Source of the DNA: DASTSN01 sp035760665
Lineage (GTDB): Bacteria; Bacteroidota; Bacteroidia; Chitinophagales; Chitinophagaceae
Assembly: GCA_035760665.1 (NCBI GenBank)
Contig: DASTSN010000038.1
Location: 1 to 64,000, forward strand
Reading direction: 5' to 3'
Length of the DNA stretch: 64,000 nt
In this document: piece after piece, positions 52,631 through 61,043 of the stretch
Position numbering within the stretch: the first letter of the stretch is position 1
Layout of the letters: each line of letters starts with the position of its first letter
The notes under the pieces: generated by a model
Database searches by the model: none
What the model was told of the DNA's origin: nothing
What the model saw: only the letters and a program-made list of their open reading frames with translations
Made by a program: the position numbers and the translations under genes

Positions 52631-55072
52631 ATGATAAAAAACTATTTCAAAATTGCTATCAGGAATTTCTGGAGAAACCGTGCTTTTTCATTCATCAATA
52701 TGACAGGGTTGGCAATTGGTATCAGCGCTGCATTGGTTATCTTCCTGATCGTTTACCATGAATTTAGTTTTGAAAAATTCCGGAGCGGTGGAGACCGCAT
52801 TTACCGGGTGGTCTCCAACATGCATTTCCCCGATATGGATTTTAACAACTCGGGGGTGCCGGGTCCATTGCCGGATGCGGTGCGGAATGAAATTCCGGGC
52901 ATAGAAGAATCTTCGCTTTTCTGGACCGCTAATCCAAAAAAGGTGACAGTGAATAACGAAAGATCGCTTAAAGTTTTCAGAAAACAAGAGCACATTATTT
53001 ATACAGACGATCATTATTTCAAACTGTTTCCTTATCAATGGCTGGCCGGTTCGCCTGATAAAATATTGAAAGAACCTAATGAAGTAGTGCTGACGGTAAG
53101 CCGTGCTAAAACATATTTTTCTTTTGCGGATATCACCAAAGCAATCGGGCAGGTGATTACCTATGATGATACGGTGAAAGCGACCGTTACCGGTATTGTA
53201 AAAGACCTGGACCAGGTAACTGATTTTACATTCCAAGAGTTTATTTCACTGCCTACATACAGCCAGCAACTAAAACGAGTAAATGGCTGGAATGAGTGGG
53301 GCAGTGTGACTTCTTCATCGCAGTTTTTTGTGAAGTTTAAAAACAAGCCCGATACTGCCCGGATCAATCAACTGCTGGCAATGGTACGTAACAAGCATGA
53401 AGGGAAGAAAGCCTATCTTGCTACGGATTATTTCCTGCAACCCTTATCTGATATTCACTTTAATGCCGATTTCGATGCATTCGATCAGCGGCAGGCAAAC
53501 AAACCAACGCTTTATGGATTAATCGCCATTGCATTGTTCCTGCTGATACTTGGTTGTATCAACTTTATTAACCTGACTACAGCGCAGGCATCACAAAGAG
53601 CAAAGGAGATTGGCATTCGCAAAACGATGGGAGGTTCCCGGAAAAACCTGGTTGTCCAGTTTCTTACCGAAACATTTTTATTGACATTATTTGCTGCGGT
53701 CATTTCCATCTTACTTACTCCCTTATTTTTAAAGTTGTTTGCTGGTTTTATACCCGATGGCATACAGTTAGCCTTGCTGAAACAACCATCTGCCCTTGTT
53801 TTCATTATCCTTCTTGTATTGATTGTAACGCTGTTTTCCGGGTTTTATCCGGCGCTGATTTTATCCGGGTATAAGCCGGTATTGGTGTTGAAAAACCAGG
53901 CGTTTGCCCATACTTCAAAAAGCAGGCGGATATGGATTCGAAAAACTCTCACGGTTTCTCAATTCATGATTGCACAGTTTTTCATCATCGCCACGGTTGT
54001 TGTTGGCAAGCAGATCCGGTTTTCGCTGAACAAAGACATGGGTTTTAGAAAAGATGCAATCATCAATTTCAGTGTACCATTTAATTACCGGCATATCGAC
54101 AATAAACAATTTGTGCTGCAGCAAAAACTACAGGCTATTCCCGGTATTGAAAAACTGAGCCTCGCCGGATCCCCGCCAGCCTCCAACAACACAAACATCA
54201 CCACGATGAAGTTTACAGAAGCCGGTAAAGATATCGAAACGAGTGTGGAGGTAAAATATGCCGATACCAATTATTTTAACCTGTATAACATGAAAATTAT
54301 CGCAGGCCGCAATGTGCAGCAAAGCGATACGGTTCGTGAATATTTGGCGAACGAAGCCTATGCAAAATTTTTAGGCTTTAAAAATCCTGCCGACATGCTG
54401 GGTAAAATGGTGGACCGCGGAAATGGAAAAATTCCAATTGTTGGAGTGCTGGCGGATTTTAATACCAAGTCATTGCACAGCAATATTCAGCCGTTGGTGT
54501 ATGCCTGTCAGGCCAATATTCATTCCACATTCCATGTCTTGCTGGCAACAAATGAAAAAAACACCGATAGCTGGAAAAAAACCATTGCACAAATTGCAGC
54601 AGCCTGGAAAGAAGTATATCCCGAAGATGATTTTAGTTATACTTTTTTTGATAAAAGTATTGAAGCGTTTTACAAAAAGGAACAACAAACGGCTCAATTG
54701 CTTAATTGGGCGGCGAGCCTTGCCATTATAATTAGTTGCCTCGGATTGTTAGGGCTGGTGATTTATACCACTGCACAACGCACCAAAGAAATCGGGGTTC
54801 GAAAAGTGCTGGGCGCCTCTGTGGTTCAGATTGTTTCGTTGTTGTCAAAAGATTTTATAGGCTTGGTCATCATTGCTTTTGTAGTGGTAACGCCGCTGGC
54901 ATGGTGGGCGATGCATCACTGGTTACAGGATTTTGCCTACCGTACAACAATCAGCTGGTGGATTTTTGCACTGACAGGATTTACAATGATTGCAATGGCA
55001 TTACTTACCTTAAGCGTTCAGACAATCCGGTCGGCTACAATGAACCCGGTGAAATCGCTCCGGACTGAATAA
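52631..55072 (+). CDS. ABC permease 6 of 8, MacB/FtsX type (subfamily C)
   Basis: An 813-residue paralog, the longest, 12 bases after permease 5. Coupling helices KEIGIRKTMGG (about 325-335) and KEIGVRKVLGAS (about 719-730). It pairs with permease 4: YQWLAGSPDKILKEPNEVVL, FLQPLSDIHFNADFD, CINFINLTTAQAS and FSGFYPALILSGYKPV. C-terminus NPVKSLRTE. It is followed by the largest gap within the permease array. Confidence 0.94.
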   Translation: MIKNYFKIAIRNFWRNRAFSFINMTGLAIGISAALVIFLIVYHEFSFEKFRSGGDRIYRVVSNMHFPDMDFNNSGVPGPLPDAVRNEIPGIEESSLFWTANPKKVTVNNERSLKVFRKQEHIIYTDDHYFKLFPYQWLAGSPDKILKEPNEVVLTVSRAKTYFSFADITKAIGQVITYDDTVKATVTGIVKDLDQVTDFTFQEFISLPTYSQQLKRVNGWNEWGSVTSSSQFFVKFKNKPDTARINQLLAMVRNKHEGKKAYLATDYFLQPLSDIHFNADFDAFDQRQANKPTLYGLIAIALFLLILGCINFINLTTAQASQRAKEIGIRKTMGGSRKNLVVQFLTETFLLTLFAAVISILLTPLFLKLFAGFIPDGIQLALLKQPSALVFIILLVLIVTLFSGFYPALILSGYKPVLVLKNQAFAHTSKSRRIWIRKTLTVSQFMIAQFFIIATVVVGKQIRFSLNKDMGFRKDAIINFSVPFNYRHIDNKQFVLQQKLQAIPGIEKLSLAGSPPASNNTNITTMKFTEAGKDIETSVEVKYADTNYFNLYNMKIIAGRNVQQSDTVREYLANEAYAKFLGFKNPADMLGKMVDRGNGKIPIVGVLADFNTKSLHSNIQPLVYACQANIHSTFHVLLATNEKNTDSWKKTIAQIAAAWKEVYPEDDFSYTFFDKSIEAFYKKEQQTAQLLNWAASLAIIISCLGLLGLVIYTTAQRTKEIGVRKVLGASVVQIVSLLSKDFIGLVIIAFVVVTPLAWWAMHHWLQDFAYRTTISWWIFALTGFTMIAMALLTLSVQTIRSATMNPVKSLRTE

Positions 55073-55188
55073 CGGTAAAAATAGTCTGTTCCGGGTCGAA
55101 AAGTTAGTGGAGAAAGTAACCTTCTTTACGCAGGTACGTCATACTGAGAAGCCGAGATGAATCCGATTCATTAACCAATTACCTCGTT
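55073..55188 (+). other. Largest gap within the permease array
   Basis: These 116 bases contrast with 10-29 base gaps elsewhere in the array. They contain the perfect 7-bp dyad ATGAATC-C-GATTCAT (55157-55171) 18 bases before the next ATG. I see no -24/-12 element or TAnnTTTG box. It may mark the seam between a duplicated block and the last two subfamily A genes. Confidence 0.4.
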
Positions 55189-57618
55189 ATGTTTACCAAT
55201 TATTTAAAAATTGCCTGGAGAAGCCTTTTGAAAAATAAAGGATTTTCCATCATCAACATTGTTGGGCTGGCTATTGGCTTGTCTTGTTTTTTATTGATCG
55301 CATTATATGTGGTCGATGAGTTGAGTTATGATCGGTTTTATCCAAATGCCGATCGGATATACCGGGTGGATGCCGATATTAAATTCGGAGGTAACCAGCT
55401 TGATCTTTGTGTCAATAGTGACCCGATGGGTCCCACATTGAAAAAAGACTATCCACAGGTGGAAGAATATACGCGTATTTATTCCAGCGAGGGAAGTAAG
55501 CTTGTCCGAAAAGGGAATAGTTATATCAATGAAGAAAAGATCGTTTATGCCGATTCCACCTTCTTTCGCATTTTTCCGCAACCTGTTTTATCCGGGGATA
55601 CAAAAACAGCTTTGTATGAACCCAATACTGTGGTAATATCGGCTACTGCAGCAAAAAAATATTTTTTAACCACCAATGCCGCAGGGCAGACCATTGAAAT
55701 CGATAAAAAGCCCTTTAAGGTAGATGCCGTCATAAAAGACATGCCGCATAATTCTCATTTTCATTTCGACTTTATCATGTCGATGAAAAATGTCGATTAT
55801 GAATGGGGTAATTATTTAAGCCATAATTTTCAAACGTATATTTTATTAAAGCCCGGCGTGAACTATCGTGCTTTCGAGAAAAATTTTGAACAGATATTAA
55901 ATAAATATGTATTGGTGCAGGCTAAGCAGTACATGCCGGGGCTGACCAGCATGGAAGAGTTCAGGAAATCCGGCAACCAGCTTCATTATTTACTCACTCC
56001 GCTTACGGCCATTCATTTGAACAGCCACCGTACTCCGGAGTTTGAAGCGAACGGGAATATTCAATATGTTTATATTTTCGGGGCTATCGCTTTATTTATT
56101 TTACTGATTGCCTGTATTAATTTCATGAATCTTACTACGGCACGCAGTGCGAATCGTGCCAAAGAGGTGGGGATTCGTAAAGTGCTGGGGACAGAACGAA
56201 AAAATCTGATCGCACAATTCCTGTCAGAATCTATATTGATGGCTTTTATTTCGCTGCTGCTCGCTTTTGCAATAGCCTACTTTGTGTTACCGCTGTTTAA
56301 TAATATCGCTGCCAAATCAATGAGTATCGGCAGTTTTTTTGAACTAAAAATTTTATTTTTTCTGATTCTGCTTCCTTTTGTTGTGGGATTACTCGCTGGT
56401 TCATATCCTGCATTTTTCCTGTCAAAATTCAAACCCGTATCCGTACTGAAAGGAAAAATAAATGCAGGGTTTAAAAAAAGTATTTTACGCAGTGGGTTGG
56501 TTGTTTTCCAGTTTTGCACTTCTATTATTTTGATCATCGGTACTGTGGTTGTTTATAAACAACTGCATTTTATTCAAACCACCAACCTGGGTTTCAGCAA
56601 AGACCAGGTGCTGATGATTGACGGTGCTGGTGCGCTGGATAAAAATGATGAAGCATTTAAGAATGCCGTACTTGAATTACCGGGCGTGAAAAGCGGTACG
56701 ATGAGTGGGTATCTGCCGGTGGCATCATCCCGCAATGATAACACCTATTCAAAGGATGCAGTCATGGACCCGAAAAATGCATTGTCCATGCAGTCATGGG
56801 TGGTGGATTACGATTACGTAAACACCCTGGGTATGCAGATTGTCAAAGGAAGGAATTTCTCTAAAGATTTTGCCACCGATTCTACCGCCGTCATTTTAAA
56901 TGAAACAGCGGCTAAAGTATTGGGCTATGATGATCCTATCGGGAAAAAATTATACCAGGATTACCAGGACCAGAATGGTACAAGAAAAATTGCCTTTACG
57001 ATTATTGGTATAGTAAAGGATTTTCATTTTGAATCGCTACGCCAAAATATTTTTCCGCTGGGCCTGAAATTAGGGCATAACAATACGATGATATCTTTTA
57101 AGATTAACACGGCTGACATAAAACAACTGGTGGCTCAAATACAAGATAAATGGAAAATGCTGGCACCGGGAATGCCGTTCAGTTACCGCTTTATGGATGA
57201 AGCATTCAACAATATGTATCGTGCCGAGGAGCGGGTGGGGCAGATCTCTATCATCTTCTCCATATTGGCCATCGTTATTGCGTGCCTGGGGTTATTTGGT
57301 TTGGTAACGTACATGGCGGAACAGCGCACGAAAGAAATCGGTGTTCGTAAAGTATTGGGCGCAACGATACCTAATCTTGTATCTATGCTTAGTAAAGATT
57401 TTCTGAAACTGGTGGGCATTGCTTCGTTGATCGCTTTCCCGGTAGCATGGTGGGCGATGCATAAATGGTTGCAGGATTTTGCTTACCGTATTGGTATAGA
57501 CTGGTGGATATTTTTGCTGGCCGGTACCGCTGCCATACTGATTGCATTGATAACGGTTAGCTTCCAGGCAATTCGGGCAGCTCTTGCCAATCCGGTAGAT
57601 GCCCTCAGAAACGAATAA
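55189..57618 (+). CDS. ABC permease 7 of 8, MacB/FtsX type (subfamily A)
   Basis: An 809-residue paralog. Coupling helices KEVGIRKVLGT (about 325-335) and KEIGVRKVLGAT (about 715-726). Before TM2 it has LTAIHLNSHRTPEFEANGNI, the subfamily A pattern, and the TM2 stretch FGAIALFILLIACINFMNL nearly equals that of permease 1. The C-terminus is NPVDALRNE instead of NPVKSLRTE, the only such change among the eight. Confidence 0.94.
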   Translation: MFTNYLKIAWRSLLKNKGFSIINIVGLAIGLSCFLLIALYVVDELSYDRFYPNADRIYRVDADIKFGGNQLDLCVNSDPMGPTLKKDYPQVEEYTRIYSSEGSKLVRKGNSYINEEKIVYADSTFFRIFPQPVLSGDTKTALYEPNTVVISATAAKKYFLTTNAAGQTIEIDKKPFKVDAVIKDMPHNSHFHFDFIMSMKNVDYEWGNYLSHNFQTYILLKPGVNYRAFEKNFEQILNKYVLVQAKQYMPGLTSMEEFRKSGNQLHYLLTPLTAIHLNSHRTPEFEANGNIQYVYIFGAIALFILLIACINFMNLTTARSANRAKEVGIRKVLGTERKNLIAQFLSESILMAFISLLLAFAIAYFVLPLFNNIAAKSMSIGSFFELKILFFLILLPFVVGLLAGSYPAFFLSKFKPVSVLKGKINAGFKKSILRSGLVVFQFCTSIILIIGTVVVYKQLHFIQTTNLGFSKDQVLMIDGAGALDKNDEAFKNAVLELPGVKSGTMSGYLPVASSRNDNTYSKDAVMDPKNALSMQSWVVDYDYVNTLGMQIVKGRNFSKDFATDSTAVILNETAAKVLGYDDPIGKKLYQDYQDQNGTRKIAFTIIGIVKDFHFESLRQNIFPLGLKLGHNNTMISFKINTADIKQLVAQIQDKWKMLAPGMPFSYRFMDEAFNNMYRAEERVGQISIIFSILAIVIACLGLFGLVTYMAEQRTKEIGVRKVLGATIPNLVSMLSKDFLKLVGIASLIAFPVAWWAMHKWLQDFAYRIGIDWWIFLLAGTAAILIALITVSFQAIRAALANPVDALRNE

Positions 57619-57642
57619 CAATACTATAAAACCTATTGGTAT

Positions 57643-60039
57643 ATGTTTAAAAATTTTTTAAAAATATCCTGGCGCAGCATCCGTAAAAATAAATTGTACA
57701 GCGTGGTCAATATCGCCGGCCTGGCAACCGGGCTCAGCGCCTGCATCCTGATTGGACTGTATTGCTGGAATGAGCTTAGCTATGACAAGTTTAACAGCAA
57801 TGCCGGCAGGATAGTGCGGGTAACGATGGAGTACAGCGATGCAGGTACCGTTAATAAAACTGCCGTAACCGGTACGAAAGTGGGTCCTCAGTTCAAGCGA
57901 ACCTTTCCGCAGGTAGAAGCCTTTACCCGGATTATCAGGTATCCACGGGTTATTGCAAACGGCACGAAAGTATTTGATGAAAAAAATGTGTTATACGCAG
58001 ATGCTGATTTCTTTCATCTGTTTTCATTTAAGCTGCTGCAGGGAAATCCTGCAGCAGTTCTGGCAGAGCCTTACAAAATTGTTTTGTCGCAGTCTGCTGC
58101 AAAAAAATATTTTGGCAATGACAACCCGGTCGGTAAATCGCTTCGGATAAACGATCTGCAGGATTACGAGGTAACTGGTATTGTGGCCGATGCCCCGCTG
58201 AATTCACAGGTAAAATATGATATGATTGCTTCTTTCAGCAGCCTGCCTTTTGCCAAAACAGAACAATGGTGGTCTGCCAATTATATCACCTACTTATTGC
58301 TGCATGACGGACAGCAGCTATCCGGATTTCAGCAACAGCTCAATCAATACATGCAAACTGTAAATAAGCAGGAATTGCATTCGCAAGGCAACGATTACCT
58401 GGCCTATAATCTGGAGCCCTTAACAAGGGTACATTTGTATTCCCCGCTCGACGGGCTGGAACCTAATGGTAACATCACTTACATTTATGTCCTGCTCATT
58501 ATTGCGGCACTCATTTTACTCATAGCGTGCGTTAATTATACCAATCTCGCAACAGCGCAATCAGCCGGCAGAACAACTGAAATTGGTATCCGGAAAGTCA
58601 TGGGAGCTCAAAGAGGCCAGTTGTTTCGCCAGTTTATCGGAGAGTCCTTTATGCTGACGCTGCTTGCCGCTGTTTTGTCAATCGGTATCAGTATGCTGGT
58701 GCTTCCGTTTTTCAATTCCGTCGCTGGTCAGTCATTCACCGGTAACATGCTTTTACGGCCTGCTTTGTTGCTGGGATTGCTCCTGCTATCATTGTTAGTG
58801 GGTTTACTGGCCGGCAGCTATCCTGCTATTTTATTGAGTAATGCCGGCCTGGTAAGCATACTCAAATCCGGATTGCGGGTTTCATCAGCAGGTGGGGGAT
58901 TACGTAAATCCTTAATCGTTTTCCAGTTTGTGATTTCTGTTTTTCTGATTATTTCCACCGTTATTGTGGTTAAACAAATCTCATATATACAACATAAAAA
59001 CCTCGGATACAACCGTGAACAAGTGCTGGTGCTGCCGGTCGATTATAAAATGAAAGCGGGATATGAAGGCTTGAAAAAAGCCATTGCAATGAACCCGGGT
59101 GTTGTCAGCGTTACAGGTGCGTATGAAGACCCGACATTTATCGAGTGGGGCGATGGCATCAAAGCTAATAATGGGAAGGAAACAAAAAGCCTTTCAGTTA
59201 CGGCTATTCCTGTTGACCTTGATTTTATAAAAACCATGGGGATGCACCTGGTGGCCGGGGATGATTTTACGGCTGCTGATTTTTTATTACAGGATACTGC
59301 ACATGACTTTGCGAATTATCGTTCTGCTTATATTCTCAACGAAACGGCAGCACGGCAAATGGGCTGGACTCCGCAAACCGCCGTAGGACAGGTGATCGAA
59401 AGAGGAGTACCGGGCACGGTGAAAGCAGTAGTGCAGGATTTTCATTTTTCATCTTTGCACAATAAGATTGGTCCCCTGGTTATGTTTTTGGATACCAGTA
59501 TGGTTCGGCATATGTTTGTAAAAATCAGCAATCGTAATATTCCAGCCACGCTAAAAGCACTGGAAAATACCTGGAAGGAGAGAGTGGCCTACCGTCCGTT
59601 CAGTTATCATTTTCTCGATGATGATTTCAATGCCCTGTACAAGCAAGAGCAGCGCACGGCTTCATTGTTTGAACTGTTTTCCGGGCTGGCGATTACGCTG
59701 GCCTGCCTTGGATTATTTGCTCTGGCAGCCTTTACTACATTGCAGCGCACGAAAGAAATTGGTATTCGCAAAGTCCTGGGGGCGGGGATTGGTAGTATTG
59801 TGCTTCTGGTTACCAAAGAATTCCTGGTGCTGGTATTGATTGCAATTCTGGTAGCATCACCACTGGCATGGATAGCCGGATTTAAATGGTTAAGCGATTT
59901 TGCTTACCGTACCAATATCGGCTGGTGGATTTTTGCCGGGGCTGGCTTGCTGGCAATACTTATAGCTCTGTTGACGGTTTCTTATCATGCTATCAGGGCT
60001 TCACTGGCGAACCCGGTAAAATCGTTGCGTGCTGAATAA
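57643..60039 (+). CDS. ABC permease 8 of 8, MacB/FtsX type (subfamily A)
   Basis: A 798-residue paralog, 24 bases after permease 7. Coupling helices TEIGIRKVMGA (about 312-322, with Thr in place of the usual Lys/Arg before Glu) and KEIGIRKVLGAG (about 704-715). Before TM2: LTRVHLYSPLDGLEPNGNI, as in subfamily A. C-terminus NPVKSLRAE. It is the last permease; the palindrome/sigma-54-like region follows 18 bases later. Confidence 0.94.
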   Translation: MFKNFLKISWRSIRKNKLYSVVNIAGLATGLSACILIGLYCWNELSYDKFNSNAGRIVRVTMEYSDAGTVNKTAVTGTKVGPQFKRTFPQVEAFTRIIRYPRVIANGTKVFDEKNVLYADADFFHLFSFKLLQGNPAAVLAEPYKIVLSQSAAKKYFGNDNPVGKSLRINDLQDYEVTGIVADAPLNSQVKYDMIASFSSLPFAKTEQWWSANYITYLLLHDGQQLSGFQQQLNQYMQTVNKQELHSQGNDYLAYNLEPLTRVHLYSPLDGLEPNGNITYIYVLLIIAALILLIACVNYTNLATAQSAGRTTEIGIRKVMGAQRGQLFRQFIGESFMLTLLAAVLSIGISMLVLPFFNSVAGQSFTGNMLLRPALLLGLLLLSLLVGLLAGSYPAILLSNAGLVSILKSGLRVSSAGGGLRKSLIVFQFVISVFLIISTVIVVKQISYIQHKNLGYNREQVLVLPVDYKMKAGYEGLKKAIAMNPGVVSVTGAYEDPTFIEWGDGIKANNGKETKSLSVTAIPVDLDFIKTMGMHLVAGDDFTAADFLLQDTAHDFANYRSAYILNETAARQMGWTPQTAVGQVIERGVPGTVKAVVQDFHFSSLHNKIGPLVMFLDTSMVRHMFVKISNRNIPATLKALENTWKERVAYRPFSYHFLDDDFNALYKQEQRTASLFELFSGLAITLACLGLFALAAFTTLQRTKEIGIRKVLGAGIGSIVLLVTKEFLVLVLIAILVASPLAWIAGFKWLSDFAYRTNIGWWIFAGAGLLAILIALLTVSYHAIRASLANPVKSLRAE

Positions 60040-60056
60040 ACGGGAACAAGAAATAC

Positions 60057-60098
60057 GTACGCATTCGTACACAAGGTGTCCGTTTTCGGACACTTTGT
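60057..60098. promoter_or_regulatory. Adjacent palindromes, candidate NtrC-type upstream activating sequence
   Basis: GTACG-CATT-CGTAC (60057-60070) is followed at once by GTGTCCG-TTTT-CGGACAC (60076-60093), which extends with one mismatch to 28 bases (60071-60098). No T run follows, so it is not an intrinsic terminator. The centre of the longer dyad lies about 60 bases before the -24-like element, a usual distance for enhancer-binding proteins. Confidence 0.6.
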
Positions 60099-60142
60099 GC
60101 ATTACAAAACACTCAACTTCTTAATATGCAAGCAGTTGAACC

Positions 60143-60159
60143 TTGGCACAAGCATTGGA
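60143..60159 (+). promoter_or_regulatory. Sigma-54-like -24/-12 promoter
   Basis: TTGGCAC-AAGCA-TTGGA compares with the consensus YTGGCAC-N5-TTGCW: the -24 part is exact and the spacing is right, while the -12 GC is GG. It lies 64 bases before the ATG of the second ATPase gene, downstream of the palindromes. The -12 mismatch lowers confidence. Confidence 0.5.
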
Positions 60160-60223
60160 CTTTGGGTGCAGTTACATTTGCAGGAATTCAAAACGGTTTT
60201 TGACGTCATTAATAAATGAAAAT

Positions 60224-60886
60224 ATGATACAGTTAAAAGGGATTTATAAATGGGTGAATACGGGAATCAACCGTACGTTTTTACTGAAAGATGTTGACTT
60301 TTCTGTTAGCGAAGGAGAGTTTGTTTCCATTATGGGTCCTTCGGGTTCCGGAAAATCCACCCTGTTGAATGTAATTGGCATGCTGGATGAATTTAACGAA
60401 GGCGAATATTTTTTCTTTGATCAGCCGGTGCACACGCTGAAAGAAAAACAACGTTCGCAATTATACAAGCAGTACATCGGTTTTGTATTCCAGGCTTATC
60501 ACCTGATTGACGAACTGACGGTCTACGAAAACATAGAAACACCACTGATTTACCAGAATATTAAAGCCCCGGAACGAAAAGCAATGGTGGCGGATATACT
60601 TGACCGGTTTCAGATTGTTGGCAAAAAAGATCTTTTCCCAACACAATTATCAGGCGGACAACAGCAATTAGTCGGTATAGCCAGGGCCCTGATTGCTAAG
60701 CCCAAACTTTTGCTGGCGGATGAACCAACCGGTAACCTGAATTCCAAACAGGGCGAAGAAATTATGGAGCTGTTTAAAGAGCTGAATCATGAAGGGGTTA
60801 CCATTATCCAGGTCACCCATGCCGAAAAGAATGCAGCTTATGGAACCAGGGTTATTCACCTGCTGGATGGCATGATTGAACAATGA
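60224..60886 (+). CDS. MacB/LolD-type ABC transporter ATPase (second)
   Basis: A 220-residue nucleotide-binding protein. The ATG at 60224 is preferred; the frame is open to 60143, but that stretch overlaps the promoter-like element and lacks similarity to the family. Walker A GPSGSGKST (about 38-46), Q-loop FVFQAYHL, signature LSGGQQQLVGIARA (Leu replaces the usual Arg at about 149), Walker B LLLADEPTGNLN (Asn for the D-loop Asp), H-loop IQVTHAEKNA. It is clearly divergent from the first ATPase. It leads a short operon with TolC and could serve a subset of the permeases. Confidence 0.94.
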   Translation: MIQLKGIYKWVNTGINRTFLLKDVDFSVSEGEFVSIMGPSGSGKSTLLNVIGMLDEFNEGEYFFFDQPVHTLKEKQRSQLYKQYIGFVFQAYHLIDELTVYENIETPLIYQNIKAPERKAMVADILDRFQIVGKKDLFPTQLSGGQQQLVGIARALIAKPKLLLADEPTGNLNSKQGEEIMELFKELNHEGVTIIQVTHAEKNAAYGTRVIHLLDGMIEQ

Positions 60887-61043
60887 AAAATGGAAGAGAC
60901 GCATCTATAAAACAAATAAAGAGAAAATGCCCCTGAACACGCAGCTGACAACCCTGCTGATAAATGGGTATAACCTGTCTGCTAATGAGCAGGCATAGGG
61001 TAAAATTAGCAGCTGCCGGGGGCGGCGCACAAAACATAAACGC

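Noticed and set aside
40602..60039. Permease array as a composite transposon or phage region
   Set aside because: No transposase, integrase, terminal repeats or tRNA attachment site was found; base and codon use look like the neighbours.
60071..60098. Palindrome after permease 8 as an intrinsic terminator
   Set aside because: The stem is strong but is followed by GCATTACAAAA, not a T run, and a -24/-12-like element lies just downstream.
60143..60223. N-terminal extension of the second ATPase from a start at 60143
   Set aside because: The extra 27 residues do not resemble the family and overlap the promoter-like element; the ATG at 60224 gives the normal length.
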